From: Carnobacterium_A sp047553015 | GTDB lineage: Bacteria > Bacillota > Bacilli > Lactobacillales > Carnobacteriaceae | Assembly: GCF_047553015.1 (NCBI RefSeq) | Contig: NZ_CP180212.1 | Location: 62,001 to 126,000 of the forward strand | Length of the DNA: 64,000 nucleotides | Reading direction: 5' to 3' | In this document: in pieces, positions 53,562-61,806 of the stretch | Numbering within the stretch: the stretch's first letter is position 1 | Layout of the letters: the number at the start of each line of letters is the position of its first letter | Position numbers and translations under genes: made by a program | The notes under the pieces: generated by a model | Databases searched by the model: none | The model's input: only the letters and a program-made list of their open reading frames with translations | Told to the model about the DNA's origin: nothing

Positions 53562-53633
53562 GCGGAAGTAGTTCAGTGGTAGAACGCCACCTTGCCAAGG
53601 TGGAGGTCGCGGGTTCGAACCCCGTCTTCCGCT
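53562..53633 (+). tRNA. tRNA-Gly (GCC)
   Basis: Acceptor GCGGAAG/CTTCCGC, anticodon GCC at 53594-53596, discriminator T, no encoded CCA. Confidence 0.96.
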
Positions 53634-53680
53634 TACTAGGTCATCTAGTAAGTGATTTATAATCACAACTTGTTCATAAT

Positions 53681-53769
53681 GCCGGGGTGGCGGAACAGGT
53701 AGACGCACAGGACTTAAAATCCTGCGGTGAGTGATCATCGTGCCGGTTCGATTCCGGCCCTCGGCACCA
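53681..53769 (+). tRNA. tRNA-Leu (TAA)
   Basis: Class II tRNA with long variable arm, acceptor GCCGGGG/CCTCGGC, anticodon TAA in loop CTTAAAA, encoded CCA. Confidence 0.96.
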
Positions 53770-53775
53770 TATATT

Positions 53776-53849
53776 GCACCCATAGCTCAATTGGATAGAG
53801 TACCTGACTACGAATCAGGCGGTTAGAGGTTCGACTCCTCTTGGGTGCA
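53776..53849 (+). tRNA. tRNA-Arg (ACG)
   Basis: Acceptor GCACCCA/TGGGTGC, anticodon ACG in loop CTACGAA, no encoded CCA. The A34 must be deaminated to inosine, the job of TadA encoded at 58.9 kb. Confidence 0.96.
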
Positions 53850-53874
53850 TTTTTTAAATTTTATAAGATAATTA

Positions 53875-53948
53875 CGGGAAGTAGCTCAGCTTGGTAGAGC
53901 ACTTGGTTTGGGACCAAGGGGTCGCAGGTTCGAATCCTGTCTTCCCGA
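53875..53948 (+). tRNA. tRNA-Pro (TGG)
   Basis: Acceptor CGGGAAG/CTTCCCG, anticodon TGG in loop TTTGGGA, no encoded CCA. Last tRNA of the cluster. Confidence 0.96.
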
Positions 53949-53956
53949 TAATATGA

Positions 53957-53983
53957 AAACCACTTATTTTGAGTGGTTTTTTT
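53957..53983 (+). terminator. Terminator of rRNA operon 2 and tRNA cluster
   Basis: aaaccact (53957-53964), 7-base loop, agtggttt (53972-53979), then seven or more T. Confidence 0.9.
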
Positions 53984-54109
53984 GTATTATCTAAAAGAAT
54001 TAAAATGAAATTGAAATAAAAATTAAGGACTATTTAACTAGTATAATTAAACCAGTCCGTTTTTAACTCAATATAAGAAGAGTTGCTTTTCAAATCCACT
54101 ATTTTCTCG

Positions 54110-54135
54110 TATAATTAAAGTCAGTATTAGTCAAA
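54110..54135 (+). promoter_or_regulatory. ctsR-clpC promoter with CtsR-like box
   Basis: TATAAT (54110-54115) is a -10; the -35 is poor. AGTCAGT (54119-54125) and AGTCAAA (54129-54135) form a direct repeat with 3-base spacing, a degenerate CtsR operator just downstream of the -10, suited to autorepression. A second TATAAT lies at 54042-54047. The rest of the 350-base gap before ctsR carries no other gene. Confidence 0.6.
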
Positions 54136-54301
54136 AATTAGCAAGTGCCTTAAGAGTTTATTTTTAATGGAAATAAATAATAAAGTCTTGTGTTGAGACG
54201 AAAAGAAAAGGAGTGTTACTGAAAGAACACCGTTGCAATGTATGGTGAAAGTGGGTAATATACATACCATACAGCCTCATTGTTTTAGTAACAAGTCACA
54301 C

Positions 54302-54772
54302 ATGAATAATCAGAATATGTCGGATATCATTGAAGCTTATTTGAAAAAAGTACTTGGGACAGATGAGCAAGTCGAAATTAGACGTAGTGAAATGGCAGAC
54401 CGATTTAGTTGTGTCCCTTCTCAAATCAATTATGTAATTAACACACGTTTTACTGTTCAACAAGGTTATTTGGTTGAAAGCAAACGTGGTGGTGGCGGAT
54501 ATATACGTATAATTAAAGTTAAGTTACTCGATGAAGCAGAGATGCTAGACATGATGATTGATGTAATCGGTAATGAAATATCACAAAGAAATGCTTATTC
54601 AATTGTAGAAACTCTTTATGAAGATAGTATGATTGCCAGAAGAGAAGCAAATCTGATGCTTTCGGCAATGGAAAAGTCAGTTTTATCTCTAGAAGATTGT
54701 AAGAAAGAAAATGAATTACGGGCAAGAATGTTAACAGCTTTTTTAACTAACTTGAGGTACGAGCAATTGTAA
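54302..54772 (+). CDS. ctsR: Transcriptional repressor of class III stress genes CtsR
   Basis: CtsR represses clp genes and is released by heat. The protein is 156 residues from ATG 54302: ISDII-type N-terminus (MSDIIEAYLKKVLG), winged helix with SCVPSQINYVINTRF and the glycine-rich wing ESKRGGGGYIRI, then a C-terminal dimer domain ending in ELRARMLTAFLTNL. Start is chosen by family alignment; no good ribosome-binding site precedes ATG 54302 or ATG 54317, and the clear AAGGAG at 54208-54213 lies about 90 bases upstream. The frame stays open up to TTG 54233. mcsA and mcsB do not follow, typical for lactobacilli and relatives. Confidence 0.92.
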   Translation: MNNQNMSDIIEAYLKKVLGTDEQVEIRRSEMADRFSCVPSQINYVINTRFTVQQGYLVESKRGGGGYIRIIKVKLLDEAEMLDMMIDVIGNEISQRNAYSIVETLYEDSMIARREANLMLSAMEKSVLSLEDCKKENELRARMLTAFLTNLRYEQL

Positions 54773-54789
54773 GGAATGGAGGTAATATT

Positions 54790-57288
54790 ATGGATGAATT
54801 ATTCTCAGAAAAAGCAAAAGACGTTTTAATGTTAGCTCAAGAAGAAGCTAAGGAGTTTCGTCATCGTTCAATAGGTACGGAACATATTCTGTTAGCTCTT
54901 GTAGTTGAACAAGAAGGAATAGCAGGTAAAACACTTCGTGAATTTTCAATAACCGAAAAAGAAATACGGGAAGAAGCAGCACATTTTACAGGTTATGGAA
55001 CTATGAAATACGAGTCGAAAAATACTATTCTTCCTTATTCACCCCGAGCTAAACAAGCGATTACCTTAGCAACAGATGAAGCTAGACGTATGGGTTCTGC
55101 CTTGGTAGGAACAGAGCATTTGTTACTTGGTTTACTACGTGAAGAAGACATTTTATCTTCTAAAATTTTAACAAATCTAGATATTAATTTAAATAAAATT
55201 CGTCAAATACTGCTAAAAAAAATAGGTGTTACAGATGCAAATAACAGTAAAGCTAAACGTTCTAAGTCTGTTATTAAACAAACGGTAGGTACGCCGACAC
55301 TTGATGCGCTAGCAAGAGATTTAACAGCAAGTGCTAGAGCTAAAAAAATCGATCCAATTATTGGACGACAAACAGAAATTAAAAGAGTCATCCAGGTTTT
55401 AAGTCGACGTACTAAAAATAATCCAGTTTTGATAGGTGAAGCAGGAGTAGGTAAAACTGCTATAGCAGAAGGATTGGCACAGAAAATTGCTGCTAGGGAA
55501 GTTCCGCATACATTAATCGGTAAACGGTTGATGATGCTTGATATGGGATCATTAGTTGCAGGGACAAAATATCGTGGCGAATTTGAAGAACGAATGAAAA
55601 AAATTATTGATGAAATTTATCAAGATGGAAATGTGATACTATTTATCGATGAGCTACACACACTAATTGGTGCAGGTGGAGCTGAAGGTGCAATAGACGC
55701 TTCTAATATCTTGAAACCCGCATTAGCTCGTGGAGAATTACAAACTATAGGCGCTACTACACTAGATGAATATCAGAAATATATTGAAAAAGATGCAGCT
55801 TTAGAAAGACGTTTCTCACCTATTCGTGTCGAACAACCTTCTCTTGAAGAGACGGAGGATATTTTATTAGGTTTACGTTCGCGTTATGAAGACCACCATG
55901 GTGTTGAAATTACTGATGGAGCTGTTCATGCAGCTGTTCAATTATCTTCTCGTTATATAACGTCTAGACAACTTCCTGATAAAGCAATTGATTTAATCGA
56001 TGAATCAGCTTCAAAAGTAAGATTAGACTCTTCTAGTAAACCATCGCCAATGGTAGCTGCACTTAAGCAGTTAGAGACATTGATTGAGGAGAAAGAAGTA
56101 GCTATTCAATTACAAGATTTTGAAAAAGCAGCTAAATTGCGAATAAGTGAAATGCAACAGCGAACAGAAATTGAAGGCATTTTAGAAAAAATTAAACATC
56201 CCGGTCCAAATTCAGTAAATCTAAAAGTGGAAGAAAAAGATATTGCAGAAGTTGTCTCTTTGTGGACAGGCATACCAGTGAAGCAAATGGATCAAAAAGA
56301 ATCAGGTCGTCTATTAAAATTAGAAAACATCTTGCATAAACGCTTAATAGGACAAGAAGAAGCAGTTAGTGCTGTAGCTAGGGCTATTAGAAGATCTAGA
56401 AGTGGATTGAAAGATCCTAATAGACCAATTGGTTCATTTATGTTTTTAGGCCCAACAGGGGTAGGGAAAACAGAATTAGCAAAAACCTTAGCTGACGCTA
56501 TGTTTGGTAGCGAAGAAGCATTGATTAGGGTTGATATGTCTGAATTTATGGAGAAGTACAGTACTAGTCGTTTGATTGGGTCTCCGCCAGGTTATGTTGG
56601 TTATGATGAAGGTGGACAATTAACTGAAAAAGTAAGACAAAAACCTTACTCAGTTATTTTACTTGATGAAGTTGAAAAAGCACATCCAGATGTTTTCAAT
56701 ATTTTATTACAAGTATTAGATGATGGTCACTTAACCGATTCAAAAGGGCGTAAAGTAGATTTTAAGAATACCGTTATGATTATGACTTCAAATCTTGGAG
56801 CAACATCCTTGAGAGATGAAAAATTAGTTGGGTTCAGTACAAAAGATAAAAAGAAAGACCATAATATGATGGAAAAACGGATTAAAGAAGAACTGAAAAC
56901 AACCTTCAGGCCAGAGTTTATCAATCGACTGGATGAAATTATTGTCTTCCATGCGCTTGAAAAGGCTGAGCTTAATAAAATTGTTAAGTTATTAGCACAA
57001 TCAGTTATTAAACGTTTAGAAGAAATGGATATTCATGTTAAAATAACCCAAGCAGCTATAGATGTTATATCTAAAGCAGGATTTGATCCAGAGTATGGTG
57101 CTCGACCTTTACGTCGTGCGATTCAAAAAGAGATTGAAGATCGCTTGAGTGAGGACTTATTGAGTGGGCTAATCAAAGTTGGAGACCAGGTTACTCTTGG
57201 GGCTTCAAAAGGAAAAATCAAAGTTACTGTAAAAGATAAAATAAAAAAGACTGAAGTATCGTCTGTTTCTGATGCAGTAAAATCTTAA
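54790..57288 (+). CDS. clpC: ATP-dependent Clp protease ATP-binding subunit ClpC
   Basis: ClpC unfolds substrates for ClpP. The 832-residue protein has two Clp_N repeats (about 1-140), first AAA domain with GEAGVGKTAIAEG (about 215) and VILFIDELHTLIGAGGAEG, a UVR-containing middle region (about 420-460, AIQLQDFEKAAKLR), second AAA domain with GPTGVGKTELAK (about 555), RLIGSPPGYVGYDEGGQLTE, and the C-terminal D2-small domain. GGAGGT precedes ATG 54790. It starts 17 bases after ctsR and shares its control. Adaptors McsB and MecA are not in the window. Confidence 0.96.
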   Translation: MDELFSEKAKDVLMLAQEEAKEFRHRSIGTEHILLALVVEQEGIAGKTLREFSITEKEIREEAAHFTGYGTMKYESKNTILPYSPRAKQAITLATDEARRMGSALVGTEHLLLGLLREEDILSSKILTNLDINLNKIRQILLKKIGVTDANNSKAKRSKSVIKQTVGTPTLDALARDLTASARAKKIDPIIGRQTEIKRVIQVLSRRTKNNPVLIGEAGVGKTAIAEGLAQKIAAREVPHTLIGKRLMMLDMGSLVAGTKYRGEFEERMKKIIDEIYQDGNVILFIDELHTLIGAGGAEGAIDASNILKPALARGELQTIGATTLDEYQKYIEKDAALERRFSPIRVEQPSLEETEDILLGLRSRYEDHHGVEITDGAVHAAVQLSSRYITSRQLPDKAIDLIDESASKVRLDSSSKPSPMVAALKQLETLIEEKEVAIQLQDFEKAAKLRISEMQQRTEIEGILEKIKHPGPNSVNLKVEEKDIAEVVSLWTGIPVKQMDQKESGRLLKLENILHKRLIGQEEAVSAVARAIRRSRSGLKDPNRPIGSFMFLGPTGVGKTELAKTLADAMFGSEEALIRVDMSEFMEKYSTSRLIGSPPGYVGYDEGGQLTEKVRQKPYSVILLDEVEKAHPDVFNILLQVLDDGHLTDSKGRKVDFKNTVMIMTSNLGATSLRDEKLVGFSTKDKKKDHNMMEKRIKEELKTTFRPEFINRLDEIIVFHALEKAELNKIVKLLAQSVIKRLEEMDIHVKITQAAIDVISKAGFDPEYGARPLRRAIQKEIEDRLSEDLLSGLIKVGDQVTLGASKGKIKVTVKDKIKKTEVSSVSDAVKS

Positions 57289-57316
57289 AAATAATTTCCG
57301 AATAAAAGCATACAAT

Positions 57317-57358
57317 AAAAACCACCTAGTATCATTCCCAGATACTAGGTGGTTTTAT
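57317..57358 (+). terminator. Terminator after clpC
   Basis: A perfect 16-bp stem (aaaaccacctagtatc 57317-57332 with its complement 57341-57356) and a T-rich tail. Confidence 0.9.
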
Positions 57359-57387
57359 TCATATTATTCGTATTTTTCCTTTTTTTC

Positions 57388-57396
57388 TGCTATGCT
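57388..57396 (+). promoter_or_regulatory. Extended -10 promoter of the small membrane-anchored protein
   Basis: TGC followed by TATGCT (57391-57396), 36 bases before the start codon. No good -35 was seen in the T-rich stretch upstream. Confidence 0.5.
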
Positions 57397-57431
57397 TACA
57401 ACATAGATAGAGTAAGGGAGATGTATAGTTT

Positions 57432-57815
57432 ATGAAAAGAAGTACACGTAATTTACTAGTCGGTTTAGGCGCTGCATTAGCGATAGGAGCCGTTATCTTA
57501 TCCTCATCTGATAAAAATATGGCTAGAGTAGAAGCATATATTAATCGTCAAAAAGCGAAAAGTTTTGTCAAAGACAAATTAAAGGGTAATGAAAAAGCTT
57601 TAGATGTTGTTGAAAAGTTATCTGATGAAGAAGTTATAAATTTATTAAAAGTTGTTGATAAAGTTAGTGATTTAAAAGGGCAAGTCGGAAGTTATACAGA
57701 TCATCTTAAAGAGGCAACGAATGAGTTTAAAGAGATGTTTATGGATAAAAAAGAACAAGCAACAGAAAAAGCAGAAGATTTTGTAGATGAAGTGAAAGAT
57801 AAGGTAAAAAGATAG
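57432..57815 (+). CDS. Small membrane-anchored helical protein (YtxH-like)
   Basis: The 127-residue protein has a short basic N-terminus, one hydrophobic segment (about 8-25, LLVGLGAALAIGAVILSS), then a highly charged, helix-forming body ending in repeated KxxATEKAEDFVDEVKDKVK. This is the look of YtxH/general-stress gas-vesicle-like proteins, although similarity is in character rather than motif. AAGGGAG is about 11 bases before the ATG. It stands alone between two terminators. Function unknown. Confidence 0.7.
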   Translation: MKRSTRNLLVGLGAALAIGAVILSSSDKNMARVEAYINRQKAKSFVKDKLKGNEKALDVVEKLSDEEVINLLKVVDKVSDLKGQVGSYTDHLKEATNEFKEMFMDKKEQATEKAEDFVDEVKDKVKR

Positions 57816-57828
57816 AAAATACAAGATT

Positions 57829-57877
57829 TAAATAAGCTCCTACTTATTAATGTATAAGTGAGAGCTTATTTAATTTT
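57829..57877. terminator. Terminator between the small membrane-anchored protein and the PucR-like gene
   Basis: taaataagctc (57829-57839) pairs with gagcttattta (57862-57872), with an inner stem cttat/ataag, followed by ATTTT. The A/T symmetry lets it work for the convergent gene too. Confidence 0.75.
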
Positions 57878-57930
57878 ATGCTTTGTTTGATAGAAATAAG
57901 TAGTAAAATGGTACAATAGAGTGCTATTTA

Positions 57931-58791
57931 TTAAAAAATTAGTAGATAGCAAAGCAATAAATCATCCATATTGCGCAAAGATAATCCACTTACATCATAA
58001 AATCGTTCTATTCGATATTGTAAGGTATTTCGATGAACATACAGTGATTTAGCCGCTAAGCTAATATTTCCTTGACTATGCCACATAGCTAGAATGAGTT
58101 CTTTTAACTCAGGTTGAGTTGTGTATTTCTTTTTAAGAATAGGCATAAGGACACTTTTATCTAAGGACTCAGACGTATAATGATGCAAAGCAACGATAGG
58201 CAAATAAAGTAAGGATTTCCCTTTATTTTTTTGTTTTTCAAAAATAAATTGTTCTTCTTCAAAAATAGATTTTAATTCTTTATTTATTGGCCAAAATTGA
58301 CCAATATAGCAAATAGTTTTAATTGAGAAATCATCATCAAGTGTTTGAATGATAGCTGAAAGTTCATCGGAAGGTAAATTTTCGTCAGACTTTTTTTGAA
58401 TCAATAATCCAGAAGTTTCGCTGATAAAAAAAGCTTCTTCACTGTCATTAAACATACTCTTGAATGCATTAAGCCAAGTTTTTTTTTCGAAATAAGAGTC
58501 TTTTTTTAAAATAATAAATTGGATAATACGAAATTCACTATCTAAAGTTGGAGGGGAAAACTCAACTCCATTTATTAAGTAATTTTGCCATTTTGAAACA
58601 ACTGAAGAAAGATTGGTTTTTTTTGAAACAAATAAAAAATTCAATAATTTAATTTCAGATGATGTTTTAGTCAATTTTTCAAAATGAATCCATTTATTTT
58701 TGAAAGGAAAAGAAAGAAAGTTAGTATTTTCTAAAGGCAAGTCAGTTAACTGAGCATCTGAATAAATCGATTTAATTTCATTGAACTCCAA
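57931..58791 (-). CDS. PucR/CdaR-type helix-turn-helix regulator
   Basis: The 286-residue protein ends in a PucR-family HTH: GNISLAAKSLYVHRNTLQYRIERFYDVSGLSLRNMDDLLLCYLLI. The N-terminal 200 residues show no sensory domain I recognise. Such regulators act on purine or sugar-acid catabolism in other bacteria; the target here is unknown. Start TTG (58789-58791) is preferred because AGAGGTG lies 5 bases upstream; the TTG six codons earlier includes that site. It is divergent from tadA, with a 128-base shared upstream region. Confidence 0.85.
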   Translation of the reverse strand: MEFNEIKSIYSDAQLTDLPLENTNFLSFPFKNKWIHFEKLTKTSSEIKLLNFLFVSKKTNLSSVVSKWQNYLINGVEFSPPTLDSEFRIIQFIILKKDSYFEKKTWLNAFKSMFNDSEEAFFISETSGLLIQKKSDENLPSDELSAIIQTLDDDFSIKTICYIGQFWPINKELKSIFEEEQFIFEKQKNKGKSLLYLPIVALHHYTSESLDKSVLMPILKKKYTTQPELKELILAMWHSQGNISLAAKSLYVHRNTLQYRIERFYDVSGLSLRNMDDLLLCYLLIF

Positions 58792-58919
58792 AGTAACACC
58801 TCTTTTCAAATAAATAGGAATGTATATTTTTATAATAACTTTTTTGTTTGATATTTCTGCTCAAATTTAGTGTTGATTTATGATAGGATAACAGTAATAA
58901 ATTAAGAAGGACTGAACTT

Positions 58920-59423
58920 ATGTTAACAATAGAAGAAAAAGAATATTTTATGAGTGAAGCGATTAAAGAAGCTAAAAAAGCTAGAAATAAATTAGAAGTA
59001 CCAATTGGAGCTGTTATCGTTCTCAATGGCCTTATTATAGGCCGTGGTCATAATGGTCGAGAAGAAACTCTTGATGCAACAGCGCACGCTGAAATGATGG
59101 CTATTAAAGAAGCAAACAAAACGCTTAGAAACTGGCGTTTAGAAGACACGCAATTATTTGTCACATTAGAACCTTGTCCAATGTGTAGTGGTGCAATGAT
59201 TTTATCACGTGTTAAAGAATTATACTATGGAGCAGCAGATCCTAAAGGTGGAACAGCAGGGACACTAATGAACTTGTTAACAGACAGCCGCTTTAATCAT
59301 CAAGTTACGATAGAAAAAGGAATTCTTGAGTCTGAGTGCAGTGAGTTATTAACCCTCTTTTTTAAAGAACTACGCAAACGCAAAAAAACTGAAAAAGCTG
59401 AACGAAAAAAGTTAGCTGAATGA
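58920..59423 (+). CDS. tadA: tRNA-specific adenosine deaminase TadA
   Basis: TadA converts A34 to inosine in tRNA-Arg(ACG); a tRNA-Arg with that anticodon is at 53.8 kb. The 167-residue protein has the zinc-deaminase motifs HAEMMAIKEA (HAE) and PCPMCSGAMILSR (PCxxC), and LEVPIGAVIV. AGAAGGA is about 8 bases before ATG 58920. The usual dnaX and SRP RNA neighbours of Bacillus are absent; proC is convergent, 30 bases away. Confidence 0.95.
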   Translation: MLTIEEKEYFMSEAIKEAKKARNKLEVPIGAVIVLNGLIIGRGHNGREETLDATAHAEMMAIKEANKTLRNWRLEDTQLFVTLEPCPMCSGAMILSRVKELYYGAADPKGGTAGTLMNLLTDSRFNHQVTIEKGILESECSELLTLFFKELRKRKKTEKAERKKLAE

Positions 59424-59453
59424 TAATAAGCTAGACAGACACTAAAAATAAAT

Positions 59454-60266
59454 TTAGTCGTTCGATAATTCTCGATCCTTCGCAATAGTAGCATCAACAC
59501 CTTTGATAACAGTTGAAATAAATCGTTCATCTTCTAAAGCAACAATTCCTGCAACAGTTGTACCACCAGGTGAGGAGACTTGATCAATTAAATTCCAGGG
59601 AGATTGGTCGCTTTCTAATACTAGCTTCGCACTACCTAAGACAGCTTGCGCTGCAATTTTTGTGGCGAGTTCTTTTGGCATACCGTTTTTTACTGCTCCA
59701 CGAGCCAACGAATCAATAAAGAGAAAAGTATAGGCGGGTGAACTACCTGCGATAGCAATAAATGTACTGAAATCTTTTTCTTCTAACTCAATGGCTTCAC
59801 CAATAGATTTGAACATGCCTACTATGTACTGAATTTGTTCAGGAGACGAAAAAGCATTCCCGCAAATGGCGGTCATTCCTTCTCCGATAACAGAATTTAA
59901 GTTAGGCATGACTCGAATAATGGGGTTAGTAGCGTCTATTCCAATCAAATGTGATAATTTTTTAAGAGAAGTCCCAGCAGCAATTGAAACGACCAAAGGC
60001 TGATATTTTTCAATTGCTGAGCTTAAACCAGGTAGTATTTCTGTTAGTACGTTTGGCTTAACGGCTAAAATAACAATATCTACACTAGCAATCAATTCTT
60101 CATTTGTAGAGCAGAGAGTTGTTTTTGTTTCAGCAGCAAAATTGAGTGATTTTTCTTTTGTTTTACTAGAGATATAAATATCTTCGCTATCCATATATTT
60201 TTTTTCAATCATACCTTTAATAATAGCATTAGCCATATTTCCTATACCAATAAATCCAACTTTCAT
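59454..60266 (-). CDS. proC: Pyrroline-5-carboxylate reductase
   Basis: ProC makes proline from P5C with NADPH. The 270-residue protein has the Rossmann N-terminus VGFIGIGNMANAIIKG, VILAVKPN (about 70), VSIAAGTSL, VIRVMPNLN and the C-terminal signature SSPGGTTVAGIVALED. Start ATG 60264-60266 has GGAG 8 bases upstream; the ATG three codons earlier is too near. No proA or proB in the window. It faces tadA tail to tail; actaaa/tttagt around 59441-59458 forms a short hairpin at the junction. Confidence 0.95.
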   Translation of the reverse strand: MKVGFIGIGNMANAIIKGMIEKKYMDSEDIYISSKTKEKSLNFAAETKTTLCSTNEELIASVDIVILAVKPNVLTEILPGLSSAIEKYQPLVVSIAAGTSLKKLSHLIGIDATNPIIRVMPNLNSVIGEGMTAICGNAFSSPEQIQYIVGMFKSIGEAIELEEKDFSTFIAIAGSSPAYTFLFIDSLARGAVKNGMPKELATKIAAQAVLGSAKLVLESDQSPWNLIDQVSSPGGTTVAGIVALEDERFISTVIKGVDATIAKDRELSND

Positions 60267-60561
60267 GAGAAACACTCCATTCTTTAGAACATAGTAAACT
60301 GCTATTATTTTAACATAAAAAAGGATAGTTGTTTAGCTTGTCTGGTCTTAACAGCTGTTGAAAGTCAAACTTATCTTGTATCAAAACGGTTGTAGTGATA
60401 GAATATAATTCATGTTTTGAATAGTATTTCTACATAATGAAAGCAAACTAAATGGTTATTTTCTTTCCAATAGAGTATAAAATAGAAGACTGTTTGGAAG
60501 TTGTATTTAAGGATAAAATCTAAATACACTTATTAAATAAGTTAAAGAGGGGTAATTTGAC

Positions 60562-61446
60562 ATGCAAGATCGTTATGAAGAATTAAAAAGAGCTGAAAAA
60601 GGAGCAATAGTAAGTATTGTAGCTTATATTTTCCTCTCTTTAATTAAAATATCTGTTGGAGTTACTTATCAATCTGCTGCATTAAGGGCGGATGGATTAA
60701 ATAATTTAACCGATGTTTTCTCTTCTTTAGCTGTTTTAGTAGGCTTGAAATTAGCTCGAAGACCTGCAGATGATGATCATCCTTACGGCCATTGGAAAGC
60801 AGAAACAATAGCTAGTCTAATCACTTCTTTTGTTATGCTATTTGTAGGGATTCAAGTCTTTTATTCTAGTTTTAACCGAATAATTGGTGGGGAAACTATC
60901 CCACCAGAAAAAATAACAGGATTGATAGGATTCGTGGGTGCTATCATTATGACGGGTGTTTATTTTTATAATTTAAAACTTGCTAAGAAGATTAATAGTG
61001 AAGGATTAAAGGCTGTTGCTAAAGATAATTTAAGTGATGCTCTAACCAGTCTAGGAACAACAATTGCTATTATTGGATCCATGTTAGGGTATGTCTGGAT
61101 GGATGGTGCAATGGCAATTATTGTGTCCCTTATCATTATTAAGACAGGGATAGAGATTTTCAGTGACAGTGCGTTCTCTTTATCTGATGGATTCAATACG
61201 ACAGATTTAAGCAATTACAAAGAGAGTATTCTAAGTTTGCCAAATGTCCTTTCAGTTAAAGACATTAAGGCACGTAAGTATGGTGCTAATGTCTATGTAG
61301 ATGTAACCATTTTAGTCGATGCAACATTAACAGTACGTGAAGGTCATCAAATAACGGAAAATGTAGAACGGATATTAAGAGATTGTTATGGGATAATTGA
61401 TATTGATGTTCATGTTGAGCCAGATCAATTGGATAAAATTATCTAA
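60562..61446 (+). CDS. Cation diffusion facilitator (CDF) family transporter
   Basis: The 294-residue protein has six membrane segments and a C-terminal cytoplasmic domain (about 205-294) typical of CDF metal/proton antiporters. Family motifs are ADGLNNLTDVFSS in segment 2 and DNLSDALTSLG in segment 5, plus DDDHPYGHWKAE at the membrane edge. NxxxD in segment 2 and DxxxD in segment 5 fit manganese-type better than zinc-type (HxxxD) members, an inference. AAAGAGGGG precedes ATG 60562. A terminator follows. No neighbouring metal regulator. Confidence 0.92.
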   Translation: MQDRYEELKRAEKGAIVSIVAYIFLSLIKISVGVTYQSAALRADGLNNLTDVFSSLAVLVGLKLARRPADDDHPYGHWKAETIASLITSFVMLFVGIQVFYSSFNRIIGGETIPPEKITGLIGFVGAIIMTGVYFYNLKLAKKINSEGLKAVAKDNLSDALTSLGTTIAIIGSMLGYVWMDGAMAIIVSLIIIKTGIEIFSDSAFSLSDGFNTTDLSNYKESILSLPNVLSVKDIKARKYGANVYVDVTILVDATLTVREGHQITENVERILRDCYGIIDIDVHVEPDQLDKII

Positions 61447-61522
61447 GCAGTACTACTGTTATCATGGAAAGAAGATAAGAATAATTTAGGTAGCTTTTTT
61501 AGAGAGGTTAAACAGTTAATTG

Positions 61523-61573
61523 AAAAGTTCTATTATTTTTTGTTACTAAACTAAGAATAATGGAACTTTTTTT
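61523..61573 (+). terminator. Terminator after the CDF gene
   Basis: aaagttctattatt (61524-61537) pairs with aataatggaacttt (61556-61569), one G-U pair, followed by a T-run. Confidence 0.72.
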
Positions 61574-61660
61574 AATTAATAAAAGTATTAGTCAACCACC
61601 TTTTTCTCTTTGTTTTAGTTATAAAAAAAGAGAGAATGAATGATTAAAATGGAATAGGCT

Positions 61661-61738
61661 TTGACAAATAAAAAAAAATACGGTAAATTGGTTAATGGAC
61701 GAACTATTTTAAAATATAAAGTTTATAATGTTCGTTTA
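61661..61738 (+). promoter_or_regulatory. guaC promoter with paired inverted PurBox-like sites
   Basis: TTGACA (61661-61666), 17-bp spacer, TAAATT (61684-61689) is the best promoter. Just downstream, CGAAC at 61700-61704 (in atggaCGAACtat) faces GTTCG at 61730-61734 (in aatGTTCGtttat, reverse strand ataaaCGAACatt). Inverted PurBoxes about this far apart (25 bases between cores) are the known PurR operator arrangement. A TATAAT at 61724-61729 lies between them and could be a second -10. Confidence 0.65.
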
Positions 61739-61806
61739 TAGAGCATGGAAAATAAGAATAGTTCAAGTGAATAGACAATAAAGAAGAGAAAGAGGTTTTC
61801 AAGCGA

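Noticed and set aside
59424..59453. SRP (4.5S/scRNA) RNA gene expected after tadA in Bacillus-like order
   Set aside because: Only 30 bases separate tadA and proC; no SRP RNA can fit.
61447..61806. Guanine riboswitch before guaC
   Set aside because: No conserved three-way-junction core was recognised; the symmetry there is explained better by the CGAAC/GTTCG pair.
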